64,000 nt of DNA from Janthinobacterium psychrotolerans (GTDB taxonomy: Bacteria > Pseudomonadota > Gammaproteobacteria > Burkholderiales > Burkholderiaceae_D). The stretch lies in the NCBI RefSeq assembly GCF_001677885.1, contig NZ_LOCQ01000048.1, forward strand, positions 1 to 64,000, read 5' to 3'. Of the stretch, positions 37,407 to 46,809 are shown piece by piece (the first letter of the stretch is position 1; each line of letters begins with the position of its first letter). Position numbers and translations under genes: made by a program. Below the pieces are notes generated by a model. That model worked only from the letters and a program-made list of their open reading frames with translations. It searched no databases and was not told the DNA's origin.

Positions 37407-37430
37407 CCGTGGCGGCAGCGAGCGCCACGG
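37407..37430 (+). terminator. Hairpin after the M48 protease gene
   Basis: CCGTGGCG (37407-37414) and CGCCACGG (37423-37430) form a perfect 8-bp stem 12 bp after the stop. Only a short TTT follows, so it is at best a weak terminator. Confidence 0.35.
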
Positions 37431-37484
37431 CGTTTGCAAATCACCGGTACACTCTGCGGCTAGAGCGACCTTACCGGAGTGTCC

Positions 37485-39095
37485 ATGCCCCTCGTTTCCA
37501 TCCGCTACCTGACCCTGATCGCGTCGGCAGCCATGTTTGTTGTTTCCCTGTTTTTCTACGACCATTACTGGCTGCCGCTGCTGGCCGGCGCGCTGACCCT
37601 GCTGGGCATCAGCGACCTGCTGCAAACGAAGCATGCGCTGCGCCGCAACTACCCCATCCTCGCGCATTTCCGCTATACCTTTGAAAGCGTGCGTCCCGAA
37701 ATCCGCCAGTATTTCCTGGAAAGCGACAGCGAGGCGACGCCGTTTTCGCGCAACCAGCGCAGCATCGTCTACCAGCGGGCCAAGCAGGAAACCGACAAGC
37801 GCCCCTTCGGCACCCAGCTCGACGTGTATGAAGCCGGCTATGAATGGATCAACCATTCGATCGCGCCGGCCGTCGTCACCGGCCACGATTTCCGTATCGA
37901 GATCGGCAACCATCCCGACTGCCCGCGCGCCCAGCCGTATTCGGCCAGCGTGTTCAATATCTCGGCGATGAGCTTTGGCGCGCTGTCGGCCAACGCCATC
38001 CTGGCGCTCAATGGCGGCGCGCGGCGCGGCGGCTTCATGCACGATACGGGCGAAGGCAGCATCAGCCCCCATCACCGCACCAATGGCGGCGACCTGGTGT
38101 GGGAAATCGGCTCCGGCTACTTCGGCTGCCGCAACCCCGACGGCACCTTTTCGGAAGAGCGCTTTGTCGCCAACGCCAGCGCGGAACAGGTGAAAATGAT
38201 CGAACTGAAAATGTCGCAGGGCGCCAAGCCCGGCCATGGCGGCGTGCTGCCGGGGCCGAAAGTGACGATCGAGATCGCCGTCACGCGCGGCGTGGCGGTG
38301 GGCCAGGACTGCGTTTCGCCGGCCGCCCACAGCGCCTTTTCCACGCCGATCGAGATGCTGCACTTTATCGACCGCCTGCGCACCCTGTCGGGCGGCAAGC
38401 CGACCGGCTTCAAGCTGGCCATCGGCCACCCGTGGGAGTTCTTCGGCATCGTCAAAGCCATGCTGGCGACCGGCATCACGCCCGACTTTATCGTTGTCGA
38501 CGGCAGCGAAGGCGGCACGGGCGCCGCCCCGCTGGAATTTACCGACCATGTCGGTACGCCCTTGCAGGAAGCGCTGGTGCTGGTGCATAACACCCTGGTC
38601 GGCGCCAACCTGCGCGAGAAGATCAAGATCGGCTGCTCGGGCAAGATCATCACGGCGTTCGACATCGCGCGCCTGCTGGCGCTGGGCGCCGACTGGTGCA
38701 ATTCGGCGCGCGGCTTCATGTTCGCGCTGGGCTGCATCCAGTCGCAAAGCTGCCATACCGACCGCTGCCCGACCGGCGTGGCCACGCAGGACCCGCAGCG
38801 CCAGCGCGCGCTGGTGGTGCCCGACAAGATCGAGCGGGTGGCCCACTTCCACCAGAACACCCTGAAGGCGCTGGCCGAGCTGATCGCCGCCGCCGGCTTG
38901 CATCATCCGCAGGAACTGCGGCCACACCACCTGGTGCGGCGCATTTCACCGAACCAGGTGCGCCTGGCATCGGCCCTGCTGCCCTTCCTGGAGCCGGGCC
39001 AGCTGCTCGACCCGGACCAGTTGCCCAAATTGCCGCCGGTGTTCGCCCTGTACTGGCCCAAGGCGCAGGCCGAGTCGTTCAAATCATTGGATTAA
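37485..39095 (+). CDS. FMN-binding glutamate synthase-family protein
   Basis: A 536-residue protein with the FMN/central domain of glutamate synthase, lacking the amidotransferase and C-terminal domains. A membrane segment (about 10-45) is followed by the synthase domain: SFGALSANAILALNGGA, KPGHGGVLPGPKV and VDGSEGGTGAAPLEF bind FMN and substrate. GCIQSQSCHTDRCPTGVATQ keeps the C-x5-C-x4-C spacing of a 3Fe-4S cluster. GGAG lies before the ATG at 37485; a GTG two codons earlier is possible. Such stand-alone membrane-linked versions have no settled reaction, so ammonia-dependent glutamate synthesis should not be assumed. Confidence 0.88.
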   Translation: MPLVSIRYLTLIASAAMFVVSLFFYDHYWLPLLAGALTLLGISDLLQTKHALRRNYPILAHFRYTFESVRPEIRQYFLESDSEATPFSRNQRSIVYQRAKQETDKRPFGTQLDVYEAGYEWINHSIAPAVVTGHDFRIEIGNHPDCPRAQPYSASVFNISAMSFGALSANAILALNGGARRGGFMHDTGEGSISPHHRTNGGDLVWEIGSGYFGCRNPDGTFSEERFVANASAEQVKMIELKMSQGAKPGHGGVLPGPKVTIEIAVTRGVAVGQDCVSPAAHSAFSTPIEMLHFIDRLRTLSGGKPTGFKLAIGHPWEFFGIVKAMLATGITPDFIVVDGSEGGTGAAPLEFTDHVGTPLQEALVLVHNTLVGANLREKIKIGCSGKIITAFDIARLLALGADWCNSARGFMFALGCIQSQSCHTDRCPTGVATQDPQRQRALVVPDKIERVAHFHQNTLKALAELIAAAGLHHPQELRPHHLVRRISPNQVRLASALLPFLEPGQLLDPDQLPKLPPVFALYWPKAQAESFKSLD

Positions 39096-39112
39096 TACCA
39101 ATTAGAAACCAC

Positions 39113-39140
39113 TTGCCGTTTTTTTTGAATCCAATACAAT
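39113..39140 (+). promoter_or_regulatory. Predicted promoter of the family 3 glycosidase
   Basis: TTGCCG (39113-39118) and TACAAT (39135-39140) are 16 bp apart. Transcription would begin near 39147, which makes the ATG at 39151 almost leaderless and favours the ATG at 39187. Confidence 0.45.
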
Positions 39141-39186
39141 ACCAACCAGGATGGATCGTCCCCACATGAACACCGGAGATATGGCA

Positions 39187-40728
39187 ATGGAGCAGGGCTT
39201 GCGCGAAAAAATTGGACAGCTGTTCATGGTGGGCTTCGACGCCCTGGAAGCGAATGACCATATCAGGAACCTGATCCGGCAGCAGCGGGTGGGCGGCGTG
39301 ATTCTGTTTCGCCGCAATGTGCACACGCCGCAGCAGGTGTCCAGGCTGTGCCGTGAACTGCAGGAGATCAATGCGGAAGTATCCGATATTCCCCTCTTGA
39401 TCTCGATCGACCAGGAAGGCGGCATGGTGATGCGCATCGAACAGGGCGTCACCCCAATTCCCGCCGCGATGGCCTTCCAGGCGGCCGGCTCGGTGCTTGA
39501 TTGCGAACGGCTGAACCAGGTCAGCGGCGACGAGATGCGCCAGGTCGGCATCAATATGCTGCTCGCGCCCGTGCTCGACGTGAACAACAACCGCAGCAAT
39601 CCGGTGATCGGCGTGCGCGCCTATGGCGAAGACGCCGCCACCGTGATCGACTACGGCATGGCCGCCATGCGCGGCCAGCAGTCGACCGGCATGGCCGTCA
39701 CCGCCAAGCACTTCCCCGGCCATGGCGACACGGCCACCGACACCCACTACGCGATGGCGCTGGTGCCGCACGATAAAGCACGGCTGCAGGCGGTGGAGCT
39801 GGCGCCATTCCGCGCCGCCATCGCCGCCGGCGTCGACGCCATCATGACGGCGCACGTGGTATTCCCCGCTTTCGAGATGGACACCAGCGTGCCGGCCACC
39901 CTGTCGAAAGGCGTGCTGACCGATTTGCTGCGCGGCGAGATGGGGTATGAGGGCGTGGTCATTTCCGACTGCCTGGAAATGGCGGCGATCGCCGACGGCG
40001 TGGGCATCAGCGGCGGCGCCATCGCCACCTTGCAGGCCGGCGCCGACATCGTGCTGATCTCGCACCGCGAAGCGCAGCAGCAGGCGGCGATCGAGGCGGT
40101 GCTGGCGGCGGTGGACAGCGGCGCCATTCCCCTCGCGCGCATCGACGAGGCCCTCGCGCGCGTGCGGCAACTCAAGCAGGTGCACGCCGTGCGCGACTGG
40201 AAGGAACGCACCGTCACGCCGCCGGCATTGATGCGGCCCGAGGCGATGGCCCTGGCGCACAAGGTGCAGCAGGCGGCGCTGCGCGTGCAAGGCGACTATC
40301 GCCCGCTAGACGCCAGCTTGCCCGTCACCCTGATCACGGTGGAAGTGCGCTCGCGCAGCGAGATCGACGAAGTGGCGCTGGGCCGCAACAAGGAAGCGCG
40401 CAGCTCGATGCTGCCGGCGCTGGTCGATGCCGGCTTCGAGGTGCGCGAATTTGCCCTGTCGGCGCAGGCGCTGCCCGAAGAAGTGGACGCCGCCCTCGCC
40501 TTTGCGCAAGGCGCGCGGCAGATCGTGCTGCAGACCTACAACGCCCTGTTCGTCGACGGCCAGCGCCGCCTGGCCGGCGCCCTGCCGCACGGCCAGCTAT
40601 GGCTGGTGGCGGGCCGCCTGCCCTACGACCTGGACCTGGCGCCGCAAGCGCAAGGCCGCCTGGCCGCGTTTGGCTGCCGCCCGGCGGCGCTGGCGCCGGT
40701 GGTGGAGAAACTGGCAGGCAAGGCGTGA
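39187..40728 (+). CDS. Glycoside hydrolase family 3 beta-N-acetylhexosaminidase (NagZ-like)
   Basis: A family 3 glycosidase of about 513 residues. LREKIGQLFMVGF opens the catalytic barrel. KHFPGHGDTATDTH is the NagZ-type His/Asp loop that serves as general acid, and VVISDCLEMAAIAD holds the nucleophile Asp. NagZ cleaves GlcNAc from anhydro-muropeptides. This protein has an extra C-terminal domain of about 170 residues, so it is longer than E. coli NagZ (about 340) and closer to the Bacillus type. GGAG lies 8 bp before the ATG at 39187; ATGs at 39151 and 39166 are alternatives. It would complement the AmgK/MurU recycling genes. Confidence 0.85.
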   Translation: MEQGLREKIGQLFMVGFDALEANDHIRNLIRQQRVGGVILFRRNVHTPQQVSRLCRELQEINAEVSDIPLLISIDQEGGMVMRIEQGVTPIPAAMAFQAAGSVLDCERLNQVSGDEMRQVGINMLLAPVLDVNNNRSNPVIGVRAYGEDAATVIDYGMAAMRGQQSTGMAVTAKHFPGHGDTATDTHYAMALVPHDKARLQAVELAPFRAAIAAGVDAIMTAHVVFPAFEMDTSVPATLSKGVLTDLLRGEMGYEGVVISDCLEMAAIADGVGISGGAIATLQAGADIVLISHREAQQQAAIEAVLAAVDSGAIPLARIDEALARVRQLKQVHAVRDWKERTVTPPALMRPEAMALAHKVQQAALRVQGDYRPLDASLPVTLITVEVRSRSEIDEVALGRNKEARSSMLPALVDAGFEVREFALSAQALPEEVDAALAFAQGARQIVLQTYNALFVDGQRRLAGALPHGQLWLVAGRLPYDLDLAPQAQGRLAAFGCRPAALAPVVEKLAGKA

Positions 40729-40747
40729 CGGTTTCTCCGGCGCCGCA

Positions 40748-40850
40748 TGTCGGGTTACGCCGTGCCGGCTAACCCGACCTACCGATCACGCCATCGACGC
40801 AGGCCGGGTTAGCGGCGCAACGCCGCGCAATCCGACATCATTGTTGACAC
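40748..40850. repeat. Family 1 repeat, two divergent units
   Basis: The first 35 bp (40748-40782) are identical to 17593-17627. A second, decayed unit follows (40803-40850: CCGGGTTAGCGGCGCAAC, then CAATCCGACATCATTGTTG). The block lies between the glycosidase and the small membrane protein gene. Confidence 0.75.
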
Positions 40851-40892
40851 AGATTGGCGTAAACAACCCGCAGGTGCGTAATGCCTTTGTCT

Positions 40893-41057
40893 TCAGCCAG
40901 CCGGCGGCACCGGCGGCAAGGCCGCCACCGCCAGCAAGGCAAACGGCCCCAGCAACAGGCCGATGCCAAACCACAGGCCGCCGTGGCGCCCGCGCCGGCT
41001 GGCCAGGAAGCAGGTGGCCAGCGCAAACAGGAACATGAACATCAACAGTATCGCCAT
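40893..41057 (-). CDS. 54-residue single-span membrane protein
   Basis: A short gene: MAILLMFMFLFALATCFLAS, then a basic loop RRGRHGG, then LWFGIGLLLGPFALLAVAAL and a Pro-rich end. AAGGA lies 4 bp before the ATG. Two hydrophobic stretches separated by the basic loop suggest a hairpin in the inner membrane. The pattern of a basic loop followed by LWF-x-G-L-L-L-G-P-F-A-L is seen in many tiny bacterial membrane proteins without known function. It is on the same strand as, and 65 bp downstream of, the feoA-feoB-Cys-rich gene series. Confidence 0.65.
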   Translation of the reverse strand: MAILLMFMFLFALATCFLASRRGRHGGLWFGIGLLLGPFALLAVAALPPVPPAG

Positions 41058-41122
41058 TTGTCCTTCCCCCTACGCTGCGTCGATAAAGCCATGGTAGCGC
41101 CAGCGCCCGCATCGGGCAAGAC

Positions 41123-41398
41123 TTAACGCCGCACCTGCATCAGGATCACGCGCTGCTTGCTGTCGCCGCCGCCAGGCGCGTCCGGAGGCGGCGCCGGCGT
41201 GTCGCAGGAACCGCAGGAACCGCAGCCGCTGCCGCAGCCCGGCGCGACCTTGAACACCTTGGCCATCTTCTCTTCATTCAGGCCGCAGCGCACCAGGCCA
41301 CGCACGATGGCGCGCCGCGCGCCGGCCGGCAGGTAGCGGGTCGAGAAATGCAGCAAGGCGGCTGCGACGATCAGGGCGACGATCATGGTTTGCCACAT
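41123..41398 (-). CDS. FeoB-associated Cys-rich membrane protein
   Basis: A 91-residue protein. An N-terminal membrane helix (MIVALIVAAALLHFSTRYL) is followed by a basic segment and a cysteine-rich stretch, APGCGSGCGSCGSCDTPAPP, with four closely spaced Cys. GAGGAG lies before the ATG and overlaps the end of feoB. Small Cys-containing proteins commonly follow feoB; they are thought to assist iron transport or sense iron, but the mechanism is not settled. Confidence 0.8.
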   Translation of the reverse strand: MWQTMIVALIVAAALLHFSTRYLPAGARRAIVRGLVRCGLNEEKMAKVFKVAPGCGSGCGSCGSCDTPAPPPDAPGGGDSKQRVILMQVRR

Positions 41399-41408
41399 AC
41401 AGCTCTCC

Positions 41409-43310
<1,902 letters not shown>

Positions 43311-43321
43311 GGCAGTTCCGG

Positions 43322-43597
43322 TCAGGTCAGCGGTTGAATCGTGATCAGCGCCGCTTCGAAGCGGCGCAGGGCGAACGTGGCATTGCCCACGCGAATGGCG
43401 AGCGGATCGCCACCGGGCAGGCCGCGCTTGAGCATGCGGATACGTTCGCCGGGCACGAATCCCAGCTCCATCAGCCGGCGCGCAAGGTCGACGCCGTCTT
43501 CCATCTGGTCCGCCGGCAAGGGCGTGATATGCAACACCGTACCGCTCTGGCCCACGGCCAGCGCGTCGAGCGTCATCAAATTTGGAACTAGAGTCAT
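43322..43597 (-). CDS. feoA: FeoA, SH3-like partner of FeoB
   Basis: A 91-residue cytoplasmic protein. TLDALAVGQSGTVLHITPL and RRLMELGFVPGERIRMLKRG are the FeoA signatures, and the end ALRRFEAALITIQPL is typical. It is thought to regulate or stabilise FeoB. The start is the ATG at 43597, with GGAA upstream; a TTG two codons earlier is possible. It is the first gene of the feo operon, transcribed away from bfd. Confidence 0.93.
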   Translation of the reverse strand: MTLVPNLMTLDALAVGQSGTVLHITPLPADQMEDGVDLARRLMELGFVPGERIRMLKRGLPGGDPLAIRVGNATFALRRFEAALITIQPLT

Positions 43598-43706
43598 GAG
43601 CAATTCCGTTCAAGTAGTAAGGCATTCCACGACTATGTTGTGAAATGCCGACAACCGGGCCTGCAAAAAAGAGCGGCAGGCGCCGACCGTCCGAGACAAT
43701 ACCAGC

Positions 43707-43737
43707 ATTATAAACATGAATGCGAATTGTTTTTATT
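43707..43737 (-). promoter_or_regulatory. feoA promoter with Fur-box-like sequence
   Basis: The minus strand has a perfect TATAAT (43707-43712). AATGCGAATTGTTTTTATT (43719-43737) lies over the region where the -35 should be and resembles betaproteobacterial Fur boxes in its left half. Binding here would block the promoter when iron is plentiful. Confidence 0.45.
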
Positions 43738-43822
43738 TAGCCCCACGGATGGCCCTGGATCAGGCCTGAGCTTGCCGCCGCCATCAAGTCCGTACATCAA
43801 ATCGCTTGCAAAGTGCGCGTCT

Positions 43823-43864
43823 TTGCGAGACAATTGAAACGTAATGATAATGATTCTCATTAAA
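43823..43864 (+). promoter_or_regulatory. bfd-tonB promoter with Fur box
   Basis: TTGCGA (43823-43828) and GATAAT (43846-43851) are 17 bp apart. GATAATGATTCTCATTAAA (43846-43864) matches the 19-bp Fur consensus GATAATGATAATCATTATC at 15 positions and covers the -10. This is the clearest Fur site in the window. Confidence 0.75.
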
Positions 43865-43938
43865 ACGATGGCAACAGTATCGGGTGAGACCAGTTTTTCT
43901 TCTTGTGTTTCCTGTGACTTTATCCAGAAGGTGCATCA

Positions 43939-44163
43939 ATGATTGTATGTGTCTGCAACAACATATCTGATCGTGAAATTCGTCAAGCCGTCGATCTGGG
44001 CCTGTCCACCATGGCCGAACTGCGCCGTGACTTGGGCGTGGCCACCTGCTGCGGCAAATGCCATACCTGCGCGCGCGAAGTGCTGAGCACGCACCTTGAT
44101 GCCACTGCTGCCTTGCGTGAAACAGTCATCTCGCGCACAGAGGCCCCCGTCTTTACCAATTAA
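43939..44163 (+). CDS. bfd: Bacterioferritin-associated ferredoxin
   Basis: A 74-residue [2Fe-2S] protein. The cluster cysteines are C4 and C6 (MIVCVCNNIS) and the pair in TCCGKCHTC (C38, C41). Bfd donates electrons to bacterioferritin so that stored iron is reduced and released. It has a strong Fur box upstream, in keeping with a need for iron release under starvation. Bacterioferritin itself is coded 2.3 kb away, and tonB follows after 12 bp. Confidence 0.95.
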   Translation: MIVCVCNNISDREIRQAVDLGLSTMAELRRDLGVATCCGKCHTCAREVLSTHLDATAALRETVISRTEAPVFTN

Positions 44164-44175
44164 AAAAAGAAAGCG

Positions 44176-44886
44176 ATGAACGCCATGACGATGATGCCCC
44201 CGCCCATTACGGTGCAGGCAGTGGAACAATTTGCCGGCTTCGAAAAGAAGCGCAGCAAGTTCGTGCCGCTGACGCTCATCCTCGTGCTGCACCTGGCCGC
44301 TTTCTACGCCATCCAGAGCGGTTTGATCAGCCGCGTGGTCACCGCCGCCATGCCGACCATCACCACCGTCAGCATCGTCGCGCCGCCGGCGCCGCCCAAG
44401 CCGCCCACGCCGTCCGTTCCCAAGACGGTGGAGCTGAGCGCACCGATGCCGCGCGCCGTAATTCCGCCACTGCCTTTGATCGCCGTGGCGCCAAGCGAGC
44501 CGACCATCACGCCACCGCAGCCGAGCCGCGCCGAAGCGGCGCCGCCGGCCACCAGCGCGCCGGCCACGCCGTCGACCCCGGCCCCGTCGCCACCGGCGCC
44601 ATCGACGCCACGCACCGTCAGCAGCGTCGAATACATCAAGGCGCCGCAACTGGTCTACCCGAATCTGTCGCGCCGCCTGGGCGAAAGCGGCACCGTGGTG
44701 CTGCGCATCCTGATCAACGAAAAAGGCCTGCCCGAGCAAATCCTGGTGCACAAGTCGACCGGCTACAGCAACCTCGATGAAGCGGGCCGCCAGGCCGCCA
44801 TGCGCGCCCTGTTCAAGCCGATGATCGAAAACGGCAAGCCGGTGCCAGTCTATGTGCTGGTGCCCCTGACGTTCCAGCTGAGCTAG
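44176..44886 (+). CDS. tonB: Energy transducer TonB
   Basis: A 236-residue TonB. One membrane helix (about 29-49, FVPLTLILVLHLAAFYAIQS) anchors it in the inner membrane. A Pro/Ala/Ser-rich spacer (about 65-150) crosses the periplasm. The C-terminal domain (about 155-236: YPNLSRRLGESGTVVLRILI, with the end VYVLVPLTFQLS) contacts TonB boxes of outer membrane receptors. exbB and exbD do not follow here. It is cotranscribed with bfd under the Fur-controlled promoter, and may also energise the sucrose receptor coded at 50 kb. Confidence 0.93.
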   Translation: MNAMTMMPPPITVQAVEQFAGFEKKRSKFVPLTLILVLHLAAFYAIQSGLISRVVTAAMPTITTVSIVAPPAPPKPPTPSVPKTVELSAPMPRAVIPPLPLIAVAPSEPTITPPQPSRAEAAPPATSAPATPSTPAPSPPAPSTPRTVSSVEYIKAPQLVYPNLSRRLGESGTVVLRILINEKGLPEQILVHKSTGYSNLDEAGRQAAMRALFKPMIENGKPVPVYVLVPLTFQLS

Positions 44887-44935
44887 CCTGACGCAGCCCT
44901 GCGCTACCTTTTTATATCAAGCGAATTGCTTGTAG

Positions 44936-44977
44936 AGTCTGCCAGCCTACATCCCCGGGCCCGGCAGACTTTTTTTT
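44936..44977 (+). terminator. Intrinsic terminator after tonB
   Basis: AGTCTGCC (44936-44943) pairs with GGCAGACT (44963-44970), followed by seven T. The 19-base loop contains its own CCCGGGCCC-like GC stretch. Confidence 0.85.
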
Positions 44978-44978
44978 G

Positions 44979-45007
44979 ACCAGAACACCAGAACACCAGA
45001 ACACCAG
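44979..45007. repeat. Tandem 8-bp repeat (ACCAGAAC, 3.6 copies)
   Basis: Three full ACCAGAAC units and a partial fourth (ACCAG), directly after the tonB terminator. It is non-coding and may vary in copy number between strains. The 325-bp gap 44887-45211 otherwise holds only the terminator and the family 2 element. Confidence 0.7.
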
Positions 45008-45054
45008 TAAAGCGTATTGAAACTCCAGTCCTCAGCACAGGCCCACCGGGCCAA

Positions 45055-45154
45055 GCGAGCCTGAAAAATGTCGAGGGCAAGGCGCGGCGACGAAGACAGT
45101 ACGCATGTACGGCGAGGAGCTGCAACGCCGCCATCGGCATTTTCTCAGGCTCGC
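45055..45154. repeat. Long imperfect inverted repeat, family 2 copy B (100 bp)
   Basis: GCGAGCCTGAAAAATG is mirrored by CATTTTCTCAGGCTCGC, and a central dyad CAGTACGCATGTACGG is followed by CGAGGAGCTGCAACGCCG. It aligns along its whole length with the reverse complement of 57188-57287. It lies between the convergent tonB and PKHD genes. Confidence 0.75.
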
Positions 45155-45211
45155 GTCTCCGGCCCGCCATGTTTACGCCTTGCGTCTTCAAGCTTGAATT
45201 AACGGCGAGCG

Positions 45212-45892
45212 TTAGATCTCGGCCCACATCCGCAACAGGTTGTGATAATGCCCCGTCAACCCCACGGTGGCCTCCGAATCCCCATGCGTGCCACGCACCT
45301 GCTGAATATTCTGATCCAGCTCGAACAGCATGCTGCGCTTCCAGTCGTCGCGCACCATGCTCTGGGTCCACAGGAAAGAGCAGACTCGCTCGCCGCCTGT
45401 GACCGGCAGCACGCGGTGCACGCTGGTCGACGGGTAGACGATGACGTCGCCGGCCGGCAGCTTGACTTCATGGGTGCCGTAGGAATCGACCACCACCAGT
45501 TCGCCCCCTTCGTATTCCTCCGGTTCGCTCAGGAACACCGTCGACGAGACATCGGCGCGCATCGACTGCAGGCCGCCCTTCGGCGTGCGGATGGCGCCGT
45601 CGACATGCAGGCCATAGTGCTCGCCGCCGGCATAGCTGTTGAAGAACGGCGGCAGGATGCGCAGCGGCAGCGCGGCGGCGAAGAACAGCGGATTGGCCAT
45701 CAGCGCACGGCTGACGATCTCGCCCAGCTCGATGGACAGCGGCGAGCCTTCGGCCAGCTGGCGGTTGCGCTTGACCTGGGCGCCCTGCTCGCCGACGCTG
45801 GCGCGGCCATCGATCCAGTCGGTCTGCGCCAGGCGCTGGCGAAAATACGTCACCTGTTCCGGCGTCAGCACGCCAGGTATATGCAGCATCAT
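45212..45892 (-). CDS. PKHD-type Fe(II)/2-oxoglutarate dioxygenase (PiuC/YbiX-like)
   Basis: A 226-residue oxygenase of the prolyl-4-hydroxylase-like fold. The iron ligands are His and Asp in [10 protein letters not shown] and His in [19 protein letters not shown]; the Arg of the last segment would bind 2-oxoglutarate. Homologues PiuC and YbiX lie beside TonB-dependent siderophore receptors and are iron-regulated, though their substrates are unknown. AGGAG lies 6 bp before the ATG, and a Fur-box-like sequence lies 14 bp upstream. Confidence 0.9.
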   Translation of the reverse strand: MMLHIPGVLTPEQVTYFRQRLAQTDWIDGRASVGEQGAQVKRNRQLAEGSPLSIELGEIVSRALMANPLFFAAALPLRILPPFFNSYAGGEHYGLHVDGAIRTPKGGLQSMRADVSSTVFLSEPEEYEGGELVVVDSYGTHEVKLPAGDVIVYPSTSVHRVLPVTGGERVCSFLWTQSMVRDDWKRSMLFELDQNIQQVRGTHGDSEATVGLTGHYHNLLRMWAEI

Positions 45893-45905
45893 CTTGCACT
45901 CCTTT

Positions 45906-45924
45906 TTGAATGAAAATCATTACC
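45906..45924 (-). promoter_or_regulatory. Fur-box-like site upstream of the PKHD gene
   Basis: The minus strand reads GGTAATGATTTTCATTCAA, matching the Fur consensus at about 14 of 19 positions, 14 bp before the start codon. Confidence 0.55.
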
Positions 45925-46279
45925 CGATTATCGCACCGGCCAGCGTGCCAAAACAGGCTTGAAGGCAAGAAGCACACAAGTCAGCGATGGTCACCGAAAC
46001 GCGAATACGAATGGCCTCCATTTGCCTTGACAAATAAAAATTGGCCAACTGTGGCAATCCAGTTGAGAATGGGTTTTATTCGCGCGATATTTACGTTAAA
46101 AATACGGAAAAACCCTGTTTCAGGTCAAATATAGCCAACATTTTGCGCTATCATGCGGGCATAGCGAGACCGGCAGAGCAGCAATCGCAAGCGTCACCAG
46201 GCAGCCCAGCGCCACCCGGCAGTGACCACCCCGACATCCGGTTTCATCATTGACCGCAACACAGAACAAAGGACATCCC
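45925..46279. other. Intergenic region upstream of bfr
   Basis: An A+T-rich stretch with no gene. TTGACA at 46027-46032 lacks a -10 at the right distance. TATCAT at 46149-46154 could be a -10 for bfr, without a clear -35. I see no convincing Fur box for bfr. Confidence 0.5.
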
Positions 46280-46756
46280 ATGAAGGGCGATAAAGAAGTC
46301 ATCCGCATGCTCAACGCACAGCTCACCAACGAACTGTCGGCCATCAACCAGTACTTCCTGCATGCCCGCATGTACAAGCACTGGGGCCTGGAAAAGCTGG
46401 GCAAGAAGGAATACGAAGAATCGATCGGCGAAATGAAACACGCCGACAAGCTGATCGACCGCATCCTGATGCTCGACGGCCTGCCCAACCTGCAAGCGCT
46501 GCACAAGCTGCTGATCGGCGAGAACACGCCGGAAATGCTGGAATGCGATCTGAAACTGGAACGCGCCGCGCACGCCACCGTCAAGGAAGGCATCGCCATC
46601 AGCGAAAAGGCCGGCGATTACGTGTCGCGCGACCTGTTCCTGATGATCCTGGAAGACACCGAAGAGCATATCGACTGGCTGGAAACACAGATCGACCTGA
46701 TCGCCAAGATCGGCCTGCAGAACTATCTGCAGAGTCAAATGGCCGTCGAAGAGTAA
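46280..46756 (+). CDS. bfr: Bacterioferritin
   Basis: A 158-residue haem ferritin that oxidises Fe2+ and stores iron in a 24-subunit shell. Ferroxidase residues Glu18, Glu51 and His54 are in place ([22 protein letters not shown]), as are Glu and His of the second half ([12 protein letters not shown]). Met52, the haem ligand, is present, so this is a haem-binding subunit. GGA lies 7 bp before the ATG. It is convergent with the sucrose locus, with a bidirectional terminator between. Confidence 0.97.
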   Translation: MKGDKEVIRMLNAQLTNELSAINQYFLHARMYKHWGLEKLGKKEYEESIGEMKHADKLIDRILMLDGLPNLQALHKLLIGENTPEMLECDLKLERAAHATVKEGIAISEKAGDYVSRDLFLMILEDTEEHIDWLETQIDLIAKIGLQNYLQSQMAVEE

Positions 46757-46770
46757 TCTCGGCGCTCAAC

Positions 46771-46799
46771 AAAAAACCGGCACATGTGCCGGTTTTTTT
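46771..46799. terminator. Bidirectional terminator between bfr and the MFS gene
   Basis: The 16-bp palindrome CCGGCACATGTGCCGG (46777-46792) is flanked by six A and seven T, so it can end transcripts from both sides. Confidence 0.92.
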
Positions 46800-46809
46800 A
46801 CGTCCGTCC

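Larger units (their letters stand above)
43598..43938. other. 341-bp divergent region between feoA and bfd
   Basis: No gene. It contains a dyad GGCATTCCAC/GTGAAATGCC (43621-43630 and 43640-43649, 9 of 10 pairs) in the presumed feoA leader, then the two iron-regulated promoters listed separately. Confidence 0.6.

Noticed and set aside
36243-38930. 895-codon minus-strand frame
   Set aside because: It is antisense to the M48 protease and the FMN glutamate-synthase genes. Both sense genes have complete motifs, and long antisense frames are expected at this G+C and codon bias.
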